This document shows, in pieces, positions 34,898 through 43,768 of a stretch of DNA of 64,000 bases; the first letter of the stretch is position 1; each line of letters begins with the position of its first letter. The stretch is from Christiangramia gaetbulicola. GTDB taxonomy: Bacteria; Bacteroidota; Bacteroidia; Flavobacteriales; Flavobacteriaceae. The stretch spans positions 62,001 through 126,000 of the forward strand of contig NZ_QBKQ01000002.1 in NCBI RefSeq assembly GCF_003054225.1. The letters run 5' to 3'. The position numbers and the translations under genes are program-made. The notes under the pieces are model-generated. The model was not told where the DNA came from, searched no databases, and worked only from the letters and a program-made list of their open reading frames with translations.

Positions 34898-37435
34898 TTA
34901 GAATTCTCCTTCATCATAATCTTCATTTCCACCACCTCTTTGCTGACGTTGTTTTTTCTGGTTGAATCTATAAATAAAAGCAACGTTTACAGACTGTCCC
35001 TGTCTCCACTGGAATTCACTATCCTGCTCGAAGAATTCTGTAGTCGTAAAACTTGCTCTTTTTCTACCGTTGAAAATATCTCTAATGTTTAAGGATATAG
35101 TTGCATTGTCATTCAGTATTTCTTTACTGAAGGCAAGATCGATATTTAAAATTCCTTCCTGCGTACCCTGAATTTCGTCTGAAGGCCCACGGTAGAAAAG
35201 GTTCGTTTGCCAGTCGATCTTCCAAGGTAAAGAGACTTTAGAGCTAAATCTACCAAACCAGCTGAAATTATCCTGGCTATAGTCCACGCCATTAAATTCA
35301 CCATCAAGTTTAAAGCGGAATAAATTCACACTACCATTCAGTCTTAACCAATCTGCCGGGTTGTATAAGAAGCCAAGTTCTCCACCCATCCTGTCGTTCG
35401 TAGCCAGGTTAAAAGGAATACTTCTAATTACTTCTATATCCTGCCCATTTGGCCCGGTAATGAATACTTCTTCCTGTACTCTTTGGAAGGCATCGGTCTC
35501 TCTTTGGTAATATACAGAAGAGGTTAAAGTGAATTTCTCCCATCTTTTAAGGTATCCCAGGTCAAAAGCATTTGAGAATGCAGGGTTAAGGTTAGGGTTA
35601 CCCTGGAATATATTGTTACGGCTACTTCTGGAAGGGAATGGGTTAATATACCATCCTCTCGGCCTGTTGATCCTTCTATTATACCCAAGAGTAAGGTTTT
35701 CTTCCTCGCCTAATTCGTATATGATATTTACGGTAGGGAATAGGCCTAAGTAATTATTATCAAAATTTGTGTCTATATCGAATGAAAACTCTTCCTGCAG
35801 TTCTTCTTCAGTTAATTCTGAATCGATCTTTCCTTTAAGGTTAGTGTTTTCAAGACGCAGTCCAAGAAGAAAACTAAAATCACCAAATTTGGTTCCGTAC
35901 TGTGTATATAATGCCTGCACATTTTCGGTATAATCGAAAACATTGGTTTGATTTCTATTCAGAATAAAGTTACCATCGGCATCTTCCTGGTATAGCTCAT
36001 AATCTGTAACCTCGTTTTCAATATTACCACGATATCCGGCTTCAAACTGAGATTCTTCCCCAATAGGTCTTACATAATCTGCCTGTAAAAGATATTCTTT
36101 CTGATCTTCTATTGTGATCGTAGATTCTGAAGGAACTCTAATTGCGCCAGTATCGGTATTGTTATATAGAACCGGTTCGTTAATAAAGGCATCCTGTGTC
36201 TCGCTATCATTTTCAAATTGGAAATCGGCTGTAAGCTCATGTCCTTTATTATCAAATTTTTTGATGTAATTCAGGGAGAACTGTATACTTTCATCTTCTT
36301 CGTTTTCAACTTCCATACGATTGGTTCCTAAAAGACTTTCACCATTCAGGATATAATCGTTTTTATTCTGGGTCACATCACGATCATCTCCTAGACGGTA
36401 AAAAATGGATCCGGTTATAGAGGAAAGGTCAGAGATGTAATACTCCATACCAACATTGGTGTTGAATCCACGGTTGATCCTGTCATAATCTCTGTCTTCG
36501 ATATTGCGGTCATACTCTATATTCCCAAGGAAAACATCTTCTCTAGGCTCGAAATATCTTGTATCGAAGTATGCGTAACCGGGAGATTCATTATAGCGGT
36601 AACCTGTGGTAGTGAAGAGATTGAATTTATCTGTACGGTAATTAAGATTAGCAGAAATACTTGCGTTTTCAGGAATTCCGGCATTTAGATTTATTGAACC
36701 GTTAAATCCTAAAGTTTCCTTTTTTCGTAAAATGATATTAATGATCCCGGCAGTACCTTCAGCATCGTAACGCGCAGAAGGGGAGGTGATAACCTCAACT
36801 CTTTCGATGGCTTCAGCAGGTAACTGGCTTAAGACATCTGTATTTCCAAAACCGGCCATGGCTGAAGGCTTACCATTTATAAGTATCCTTACGTTATCAT
36901 TCCCTCTAAGGCTGATCCCACCTTCGATGTCTACAGAGATAGATGGAACATTATTAAGGGCATCACTTACCGTCCCACCGGCCGTCGTAAGGTCCTTACC
37001 AATATTATATATCTTTTTATCAAGCCTTATGTCTACCTGGGTAGTTTCGGCTCTAACTACGACCTCATCAAGATTTTCAGATCCAAGTCCTAGCTTAATA
37101 GTACCGAGGTTCAGGTCGTTCGTTACCTTACGATTTTTGAATTCTTTGGTTTCGTAAGAAATGAATTCTACTATAATATTATAGGTCCCATTTTTGACTT
37201 CAACAGAAAACTGACCTTTAGCATCTGTAATTCCACCAGTAAGATCTGATGGATCTTCGACATTCTGTACAGATATCGTGGCATATTCTAACGGAACATT
37301 AAGTTTGTCGTCTATCACTTTACCTGTAATCGTATTTTTCTTAAATCCGGAAGGTCCCTGCGCGTATCCAGGGAAAAGTAAAACGCTGAACAATCCCAGA
37401 AGTAAACTGAGGGTAAATAATTTTTTGTTGGTCAT
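34898..37435 (-). CDS. Outer-membrane beta-barrel protein with CarboxypepD_reg-like domain (TonB-receptor type)
   Basis: 845 residues. Signal peptide to about residue 26 (LFPGYAQ), then a carboxypeptidase-regulatory-like Ig domain (ITGKVIDDKLNVPLEYATISVQN), a plug-like domain (GGTVSDALNNVPSISVDIEGGISLRGNDNVRILINGKP written here in parts: VPSISVD, LRGNDNV), and a long barrel built of aromatic-ended strands. This is the OMP_b-brl_3 branch of TonB-dependent receptor-like proteins; no SusD partner is beside it, so a SusC role is unlikely. Start at 37435 (ATG) puts the signal peptide at the N-terminus. Ligand unknown. Confidence 0.88.
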   Translation of the reverse strand: MTNKKLFTLSLLLGLFSVLLFPGYAQGPSGFKKNTITGKVIDDKLNVPLEYATISVQNVEDPSDLTGGITDAKGQFSVEVKNGTYNIIVEFISYETKEFKNRKVTNDLNLGTIKLGLGSENLDEVVVRAETTQVDIRLDKKIYNIGKDLTTAGGTVSDALNNVPSISVDIEGGISLRGNDNVRILINGKPSAMAGFGNTDVLSQLPAEAIERVEVITSPSARYDAEGTAGIINIILRKKETLGFNGSINLNAGIPENASISANLNYRTDKFNLFTTTGYRYNESPGYAYFDTRYFEPREDVFLGNIEYDRNIEDRDYDRINRGFNTNVGMEYYISDLSSITGSIFYRLGDDRDVTQNKNDYILNGESLLGTNRMEVENEEDESIQFSLNYIKKFDNKGHELTADFQFENDSETQDAFINEPVLYNNTDTGAIRVPSESTITIEDQKEYLLQADYVRPIGEESQFEAGYRGNIENEVTDYELYQEDADGNFILNRNQTNVFDYTENVQALYTQYGTKFGDFSFLLGLRLENTNLKGKIDSELTEEELQEEFSFDIDTNFDNNYLGLFPTVNIIYELGEEENLTLGYNRRINRPRGWYINPFPSRSSRNNIFQGNPNLNPAFSNAFDLGYLKRWEKFTLTSSVYYQRETDAFQRVQEEVFITGPNGQDIEVIRSIPFNLATNDRMGGELGFLYNPADWLRLNGSVNLFRFKLDGEFNGVDYSQDNFSWFGRFSSKVSLPWKIDWQTNLFYRGPSDEIQGTQEGILNIDLAFSKEILNDNATISLNIRDIFNGRKRASFTTTEFFEQDSEFQWRQGQSVNVAFIYRFNQKKQRQQRGGGNEDYDEGEF

Positions 37436-37495
37436 TGTCAATTTTTGTTCTATGACCAATAAGAAACGGGATGGTTTAATCCAAAACGGTTAATG

Positions 37496-37531
37496 TTTTG
37501 TTAAACAAAAAAATAAAAACCTTAAACAAAG
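37496..37531. promoter_or_regulatory. Palindrome upstream of the outer-membrane barrel gene
   Basis: TTTTGTTAAACAAAA (37496-37510) is a palindrome with 7-base arms around one central base, 60 bases upstream of the start. A further TTAAACAAAG lies at 37522-37531. The 10-mer TTAAACAAAA is identical to one arm of the photolyase-operon inverted repeat at 18324-18333. Confidence 0.35.
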
Positions 37532-37549
37532 TTTTTAAAGGGTTAGAGC

Positions 37550-37918
37550 TCAGGATTTACGAGTAAGTTGTTTATTCAGAAAAACATAATTTTCGAACTG
37601 ATCTTCCGTAAGAAATTTTTTCAAAGACTTGTATTCATTATTCTGAATGGTCTTGAGTTTGTTTATCTGCTGGTTGATACCAAGACTGGAATTGATGATC
37701 TCATTTTTCTTAATGGTAAATTCAATGATCGAATCCTCGAGCATTTGAGTTTGCTCTGCATTAAGTTGTAACTGGCTTTTCCAGGTGGAGGCCAGTTCTC
37801 CTGCAACTTCCTTGATCTCTTTCCTGTTCTTTTCGTGAATATAGATCTGGGAATAAACGAAACCTGCCACCGCCGCGGCAGCCACACTAATTAATGCTAT
37901 TCTAGTTTGAAGTTTCAT
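37550..37918 (-). CDS. Small membrane-anchored periplasmic protein
   Basis: 122 residues: an N-terminal hydrophobic segment (IALISVAAAAVAGFVYSQI, about 7-25) and a soluble helical domain (WKSQLQLNAEQTQMLEDSIIEFTIKKNEI ... KKFLTEDQFENYVFLNKQL). The helix pattern with 'LxxEQ' and 'LTxDQxxxY' resembles Spy/CpxP- or heavy-metal-resistance-like helical periplasmic proteins, but this is weak. Ends an operon with the ArsC-like gene 10 bases upstream. Function unknown. Confidence 0.75.
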   Translation of the reverse strand: MKLQTRIALISVAAAAVAGFVYSQIYIHEKNRKEIKEVAGELASTWKSQLQLNAEQTQMLEDSIIEFTIKKNEIINSSLGINQQINKLKTIQNNEYKSLKKFLTEDQFENYVFLNKQLTRKS

Positions 37919-37928
37919 TTCTGTTATT

Positions 37929-38270
37929 TTAAAGCAGTTTCTCAATATTTGAAGGCGGTCTTCCTATCACAGCTTGTTTTTCTGTTTCAACCACGGGCCT
38001 TTCAATAAGTTTAGGGTTTTTTACCATCACGGTAATAAGCTCCCTATCGCTAAGGTCTTTGTCTTTATAATCTTCTTTCCAGACCTTTTCGTTCTTGCGA
38101 ACCAGTTGGATTGGAGTAATATCAAGTTTTTTGATAAGCTTCTCCAGTTCCTCCTCGTTTAAAGGTTCCTTAAGATATTCTTTTATTTCAAAATCTTTGC
38201 CCGAATTTTTCAAAATTTCAAGTCCTTCTCTGGACTTTTTACATCTCGCATTATGATAGATTCTTAGCAT
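37929..38270 (-). CDS. ArsC/Spx-family protein (arsenate-reductase-like)
   Basis: 113-residue thioredoxin-fold protein. The catalytic cysteine is in IYHNARCKKSREGLEIL near residue 9, and the LIERPVV and IGRPPSNI segments match ArsC (glutaredoxin-dependent arsenate reductase). There is no arsenic-resistance neighbour, so a general redox role, as for Spx-like relatives, is equally possible. Start at 38270 is a good ATG after an A-rich leader. It lies 65 bases after prfB. Confidence 0.85.
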   Translation of the reverse strand: MLRIYHNARCKKSREGLEILKNSGKDFEIKEYLKEPLNEEELEKLIKKLDITPIQLVRKNEKVWKEDYKDKDLSDRELITVMVKNPKLIERPVVETEKQAVIGRPPSNIEKLL

Positions 38271-38335
38271 TTGTTTTCTATTTATAAAATAATCAATTAT
38301 TTCAATTTTTAAAACTAATACAGACCGGTATTTAA

Positions 38336-39434
38336 TCAATCTTCGTTCCGTTGTCCCATCATCATTAAAAAAGATTTTAAAAATCGATCTATATCCCCGT
38401 TCATTACATCATCTACATTACCCGTTTCCTCACCAGTTCTCACGTCTTTAACGAGTTTATAAGGATGCATCACATAATTTCTTATTTGTGATCCCCATTC
38501 TATTTTCATCTTGGAATCCTCGATCTCTCGTCTTTGAGCCTGTCTTTTCTGAAGTTCAATTTCAAAAAGCTGACTTTTTAAAAGCTGCATGGCTTTATTC
38601 TTATTTTCGAGTTGAGAACGGGTTTCAGAATTTTCAATTACGATTCCGGTAGGAGCGTGGCGCAACCTTACCGCCGTTTCCACTTTATTTACATTCTGCC
38701 CACCTGCTCCAGAAGATCTCATGGTTTCCCAGCTTAGGTCTGAAGGATTAATATCTATTTCTATACTATCATCCACTAACGGATAAACATATACCGAGGC
38801 GAAAGAGGTATGTCTTTTGGCATTAGAATCGAAAGGGGAAATTCTTACCAGCCTGTGTACTCCATTCTCACCCTTTAGCCAGCCAAAAGCAAATTCACCT
38901 TCAATTTCCAGGGTCACTGTTTTAACCCCGGCGACATCACCTGCCTGGTAGTTAAGCTCACGTATCTTGAATTTGCGCTTTTCAGCCCACATTAGATACA
39001 TTCTCATCAGCATCTCTGCCCAGTCACAACTTTCGGTACCACCGGCACCCGCAGTAACCTGAAGTACAGCACTCATACTGTCACCTTCTTCAGAAAGCAT
39101 ATTCTTGAACTCAAGATCTTCTATAAGATCTATAGCTTTATCATATCTGTCCTGAACATCTTCAGCTGTGGCTTCATCTTCCTTGTAGAATTCAAAGATG
39201 ACCTCAAGGTCTTCTACCAGGGTTTCAGCTTTTTCGTAATCTCCCACCCAGCTTTTTTCAGAATTGACCTCTTTCATGATCTGTTCAGCCTTTTTAGGGT
39301 CGTCCCAGAAATCAGGAGCAAAGGTCTTTTCCTCCATATTGGTTATTTCGATCTTTTTGGCATCAATGTCAAAGATACCTCCTTAACGCAACCAGGCGCT
39401 CTTTAAGATCTCTAATGTTCTCTATTGTTATCAT
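38336..39434 (-). CDS. prfB: Peptide chain release factor 2, expressed by programmed +1 frameshift
   Basis: Terminates translation at UGA and UAA. The zero-frame start is ATG 39434 and encodes 21 residues ([21 protein letters not shown]) up to an in-frame TGA at 39371-39369. Just before it, AGGAGG then TATCTT then TGAC reproduces the classic RF2 recoding site; a +1 slip at CTT continues as [17 protein letters not shown] in the frame 39370 to 38336. The joined protein is 365 residues, the usual RF2 length. The SPF codon-recognition tripeptide (VRISPFDSN) and GGQ catalytic motif ([10 protein letters not shown]) are present. A start at the internal 39337 ATG would lose 32 residues. Confidence 0.95.
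39366..39381 (-). promoter_or_regulatory. RF2 programmed frameshift site
   Basis: Reverse strand reads AGGAGG-TAT-CTT-TGA-C: an internal Shine-Dalgarno-like AGGAGG three bases before the slippery CTT, followed by the slow TGA C stop context. Low RF2 levels favour slippage, giving autoregulation. Confidence 0.93.
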
Positions 39435-39531
39435 TCATGGTTGATTTGACGTAAAAATAGAATTAAAGGGAGTTTCGAGAAAGGATTTAACGAATATTTT
39501 TTAGTTTTAGAAAGCTTAAAAAAATCCCTCT

Positions 39532-41922
39532 ATGCATAAGATTACCTGTATTATTCTGGCCTTCAGTATTTCATTCGCGATGAAGGCTCAATTCCTCGAA
39601 AAGAAAGAAGACCTTCAGAAATATGAAGGTTATTTTAACTTTCATTACAATGAAAAGGAAGATGAAATTTACCTGGAGGTAGATAGCCTGGAAACTGAAT
39701 TTCTTTACACCCATTTCTTAACTACCGGAGTAGGGTCTAATGATATTGGATTAGATCGCGGGCAGTTAGGAGGAGAGGCCGTGGTGAAGTTTCAGAAAGC
39801 AGGTAATAAATTATTGCTTATTCAGCCTAATCAGAACTACAGAGCGATCACCGATAATAAGGCGGAAAAGGAAAGTGTAGCTGAAGCTTTCGCGAAATCG
39901 GTTCTTTTTGGATTTGAGATCAAAGAGGAAAAAGACGGTAAGTATATCATTGATTTTACACCGTTCTTAATGCAGGATATCCATGGAGTTGCAGAAACCT
40001 TGAAAAAAGGAGAATACGGCACCTATAAACTGGATAAATCTAAAAGTGCTTTGGCTTTGGGGCGTACAAAAGCATTTCCTGAAAATGTTGAATTTGAAGC
40101 GCTGCTTACTTTTGAAGGGGAGCCAAAAAGCAGAACCATCAATTCTGTTGTTCCAGATGCTAAGAATATCAGCGTAACCCAGCATCATTCTTTTGTGAAA
40201 TTGCCAGATGACGAATATGAAAAAAGGATTTTTGATCCACGTAGTGGGGCGATCTTTATCTCTTATATGGATTATGCGTCACCGGTGTTTGAGCCTATAA
40301 AGAAACGTTATGCTATTAGACACCGTTTGAAGAAAAAGGATCCTGAAGCAGAAATTAGTGAGGCCGTAGAACCGATCATCTATTACCTGGACCCGGGAAC
40401 TCCTGAGCCGGTGCGTTCTGCTTTGCTGGAAGGAGCGAGCTGGTGGAATCAGGCTTTTGAGAATATTGGATATAAAGATGCTTTCCAGGTAAAAATGTTG
40501 CCGGAAGATGCCGATCCCCTGGATGTGAGATACAATGTGATCCAGTGGGTGCATAGATCTACCAGGGGCTGGAGTTACGGTGCCAGTGTGGTTGATCCCA
40601 GAACTGGTGAGATCATTAAAGGCCACGTGAGTCTTGGAAGTTTAAGAATTCGTCAGGATTTTATGATCGCCCAGGCGATGATGCATAAACCTTTTGCTGA
40701 AAGCGATTCTAATCACGATCCCATGATGGAACTTGCCCTGGCCAGGATAAGGCAATTATCTGCCCACGAGGTTGGCCATACCATTGGTTTTACACATAAT
40801 TTTGCTGCAAGCACCAGCGACAGGGCTTCGGTAATGGATTATCCTCATCCGCAGTTTGAACTTAATAATGGTGAAATTGAATTCGCGAACGCTTATGATA
40901 CTGGAATAGGAGAGTGGGATAAAGTAACTGTGAAATATAGTTATAGTGATATTCCTGATGGAATGGAAGAAAGGGAATATCTTAATTCTGTTTTGGAGAA
41001 AGCCCACCTTGACGGACTTACTTTTATTACAGATTCTGATGCACGGGCTTCCGGGGGTGCTCATGCCTTTGCTCATCTATGGGATAATGGTAAAGATGCA
41101 GCAGATGAACTGGAAAGGGTTCTTGAAATAAGGAAGAAAGCAATTCAGAATTTTTCAAAGGATAACATCAGGACTAATGAGCCATATACAGTTCTGGAAG
41201 ATGTTTTTGTGCCGCTTTATTTTTTCCACAGATATCAGACGGAAGCCGCGGTGAAACTTATTGGCGGTCTGGAATACAATTACGCGGTAAAAGGAGGTAT
41301 TAGCAAAATAGTTGAACATCTTGACTCCAAACTTCAGGAAAAAGCTTTGGAGAGTATTCTTAAGACGCTAACTGCGGAAGAACTTGCCATCCCGAAGGAT
41401 AAACTGGAACTATTTCCACCACGGGCTTTTGGCTATGGTAGAGACCGGGAATCATTTAAAAGTAATACTGATGTGGCTTTTGACGCTTTAGGTGCTCCGG
41501 CTACGGCAAGTGAAATGACGCTTGCTTTATTGCTTCATCCCGGCAGGGCAGAAAGGCTAATTCAACAGCATGCCTTAAATAAAGATCTTCCAGGACTCGA
41601 ATATGTGCTGGAAGAAATGATTTCTGAAACCATCAAAAACACTAAGAAGGATAGCTATGAGGCTAGTGTTCAGAATACGATCAATTTTAATGTTTTAAAG
41701 CATTTGCTGAACCTGGCTATAAATGATAAAGCCACACCTTTGGTGAGATCTGTTGCTAATCAAAAAGTTGATGAGCTAGCCAACTGGTTAAAAGGCAAGG
41801 ATGATCCGGTTTCAAAAGAGATGTTCCGTAATATTAAAAGGTTTAGAGAAGAACCTGAAGATTTTAAACTGGAAATAAATATTCCTAAGATCCCTGATGG
41901 TTCACCAATAGGAGCTTATTAG
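39532..41922 (+). CDS. Secreted zinc metalloprotease, metzincin type (DUF5117/DUF4953-like)
   Basis: 796 residues with a signal peptide (about 1-20). The zinc site is HEVGHTIGFTH: His412, Glu413, His416, Gly419 and His422, the HExxHxxGxxH metzincin consensus, and a Met-turn candidate follows in SVMDYPHP. The N-terminal region (SLETEFLYTHFLTTGVGSNDIGLDRGQ in parts) and the C-terminal helical part match the DUF5117/DUF4953 family of Bacteroidetes exported proteases. No type IX sorting domain at the C-terminus. Substrate unknown. It ends 4 bases before the convergent transglutaminase. Confidence 0.9.
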   Translation: MHKITCIILAFSISFAMKAQFLEKKEDLQKYEGYFNFHYNEKEDEIYLEVDSLETEFLYTHFLTTGVGSNDIGLDRGQLGGEAVVKFQKAGNKLLLIQPNQNYRAITDNKAEKESVAEAFAKSVLFGFEIKEEKDGKYIIDFTPFLMQDIHGVAETLKKGEYGTYKLDKSKSALALGRTKAFPENVEFEALLTFEGEPKSRTINSVVPDAKNISVTQHHSFVKLPDDEYEKRIFDPRSGAIFISYMDYASPVFEPIKKRYAIRHRLKKKDPEAEISEAVEPIIYYLDPGTPEPVRSALLEGASWWNQAFENIGYKDAFQVKMLPEDADPLDVRYNVIQWVHRSTRGWSYGASVVDPRTGEIIKGHVSLGSLRIRQDFMIAQAMMHKPFAESDSNHDPMMELALARIRQLSAHEVGHTIGFTHNFAASTSDRASVMDYPHPQFELNNGEIEFANAYDTGIGEWDKVTVKYSYSDIPDGMEEREYLNSVLEKAHLDGLTFITDSDARASGGAHAFAHLWDNGKDAADELERVLEIRKKAIQNFSKDNIRTNEPYTVLEDVFVPLYFFHRYQTEAAVKLIGGLEYNYAVKGGISKIVEHLDSKLQEKALESILKTLTAEELAIPKDKLELFPPRAFGYGRDRESFKSNTDVAFDALGAPATASEMTLALLLHPGRAERLIQQHALNKDLPGLEYVLEEMISETIKNTKKDSYEASVQNTINFNVLKHLLNLAINDKATPLVRSVANQKVDELANWLKGKDDPVSKEMFRNIKRFREEPEDFKLEINIPKIPDGSPIGAY

Positions 41923-41926
41923 AAAT

Positions 41927-42778
41927 CTATTGCTGTTGTTGAGAGGAAACCTGAACGGTATATTCAGTTTCGTTCTTACCAGAGGAGAAAACAACTCCTT
42001 TAAGGGGAGGACAATCTGAATAGTCTTTCCCGTGGGCTACTTTAATATGATTTTCAGCAGCGATAAGATTATTGGTAGGATCAAATCCTATCCAGCCACT
42101 GTTGGGCAGGCAACATTCTACCCAGGCATGCATTTGTGAATCGCCAAAATAGCCATTTCCCTGGTGCAGGTATCCGGATACATATCTGGAAGGAATTCCA
42201 AACTGTTTCGCGATGGCGATGAACAGATGTGTAAAATCCTGACATACTCCCTGTTTGATCTCCAGGATGTGACTTAGATCTGTATCAATATCGGTCACAT
42301 TGGTCTTAAAAATAAATTCCTTTTTGATCCAGGAATTTAGCTCCTGAAGGTTTTGAAAAAGGCTGATACTCTTATCAAATTTAAAATCAACCTCCTGGTG
42401 CAACGTGGTAAGATCTGTATATCGAAGAAAAACATCATTTTCAGCTTTAAATTTCAACGAATTTAATTCCTCGTATTCTTTTTCAGAAAACTCCTGGGAT
42501 ACCTTTTCGAATATATTCTCAACTTTTTTGATCAGTTTAAAATCTGCGGTGAATTCAATTTCCTCAAAAGTCTGTTTCGGTCTAATACGATAGGTAGGGA
42601 AATCATAACCATTAATTGATCTTTCTACCGGGATATTTAAAGAATTCGTGAAGTCATCCTGCAGCAATTCCTGCGATTCATTATTCTCAGGGATTATCAA
42701 AAACTGCCAGAGAGCGCTGCTCGCCTTATTCTCATACGTGTTTTTGGCAGTGTATCTTATATTATAATCCAGGTTCAT
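41927..42778 (-). CDS. Transglutaminase-like cysteine protease/peptidase family protein
   Basis: 283 residues, cytosolic. N-terminal beta domain (bacterial transglutaminase-like N-terminal, YNIRYTAKNTYENKASSALWQFLIIPENN in parts) and a transglutaminase core: catalytic Cys in KQGVCQDFTHLFI near residue 181, His in QMHAWVE and Asp in IGFDPTNN. Part of a conserved trio with alpha-E and circularly permuted ATP-grasp genes that has been predicted to make or process an unusual peptide. It lies 42 bases after the alpha-E gene. Confidence 0.9.
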   Translation of the reverse strand: MNLDYNIRYTAKNTYENKASSALWQFLIIPENNESQELLQDDFTNSLNIPVERSINGYDFPTYRIRPKQTFEEIEFTADFKLIKKVENIFEKVSQEFSEKEYEELNSLKFKAENDVFLRYTDLTTLHQEVDFKFDKSISLFQNLQELNSWIKKEFIFKTNVTDIDTDLSHILEIKQGVCQDFTHLFIAIAKQFGIPSRYVSGYLHQGNGYFGDSQMHAWVECCLPNSGWIGFDPTNNLIAAENHIKVAHGKDYSDCPPLKGVVFSSGKNETEYTVQVSSQQQQ

Positions 42779-42820
42779 AATGAAATTTTAAGAGCAGCAA
42801 ATAAAAGTGTTTTTATCGGA

Positions 42821-43765
42821 TTAATAATGAAAATATTCATTCTGTAATTTTAGCCCGATACTATTTAGATCATCCAGGATATTCTGAATAAATGCTTCCA
42901 GGTCCTGTTCGATCTCTTCGATCACTTTGAACTGATACTTCGCCCTTACCTTACCAATTAAAAAGGCGGAAGAATCTTTAGAAGGATGTTTTTCCCGGGT
43001 AAGAACCATGATATGTTTACAAACTTCATTAAGGCTGTTCATTACAGATCTTGGACAATCTGTATTTAAGATCAAAAACTCCAGAGTGGATATACTGGTT
43101 GGAGTTTGCCTGTAGAAGCGACGCATCATATCGTAAGACTCCGCACACTTCAATAAAGTGGTCCACTCATAGCTGTTCTTTAAAGTATCACCGTAACTGC
43201 CCTGGGCAATTACTGCATCCTTGAATTTGGAATTGATGATACGGATGATCTGCGTGGCTCTTTCGATATTCACACCAAGCATTATAATAGCGTAGACTTC
43301 ATCGTGCAATAGCGTACCCCTTATTTTTCCTCTTAAGATGGAAACATTTTCAGTCACCTGAACCGTAAAATCATAAAGCCCTCGTTTTTTGAAATTTTCT
43401 ACGGGGTAATTAAGAACGAAATGGTAGAATTTATTAATAGATTCATACAGTTCAGTGGAAATAAGATCCCGTGCAGAATTTGCATTTTCACGGGCAAGTT
43501 TCACATAATTGATTATAGAGAAATCCTTGTCTGGATTTAAGGCGATATCGTATAAAACTTTTTCTTCGTCCAGCGGCTCCTCAGTTCGGCTAAAATCGTC
43601 TGCCATAAAAAGCATGGATTGCAGCACGAATTGTCTCGACTGTGAAAGTTCGTTGGGGGCATCCAGGGACGCGAAATAGTTTACATTCAAATATCTTGCG
43701 ACATGTTCCAGACGTTCGATATATCTTCCCATCCAGAACAGGTTATTGGCTACTCTTGCTAACAT
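42821..43765 (-). CDS. Alpha-E domain protein
   Basis: 314-residue all-helical protein of the alpha-E family (COG2307), opening with LARVANNLFWMGRYIERLEHVARYLNVN, the family signature. Function is unproven; the family almost always sits beside a circularly permuted ATP-grasp and a transglutaminase, as here. Three bases separate it from the ATP-grasp stop. Confidence 0.9.
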   Translation of the reverse strand: MLARVANNLFWMGRYIERLEHVARYLNVNYFASLDAPNELSQSRQFVLQSMLFMADDFSRTEEPLDEEKVLYDIALNPDKDFSIINYVKLARENANSARDLISTELYESINKFYHFVLNYPVENFKKRGLYDFTVQVTENVSILRGKIRGTLLHDEVYAIIMLGVNIERATQIIRIINSKFKDAVIAQGSYGDTLKNSYEWTTLLKCAESYDMMRRFYRQTPTSISTLEFLILNTDCPRSVMNSLNEVCKHIMVLTREKHPSKDSSAFLIGKVRAKYQFKVIEEIEQDLEAFIQNILDDLNSIGLKLQNEYFHY

Positions 43766-43768
43766 AAA

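Noticed and set aside
38336-39434. prfB as a frameshifted pseudogene
   Set aside because: The break is the conserved RF2 recoding site and the joined product has the full length and motifs.
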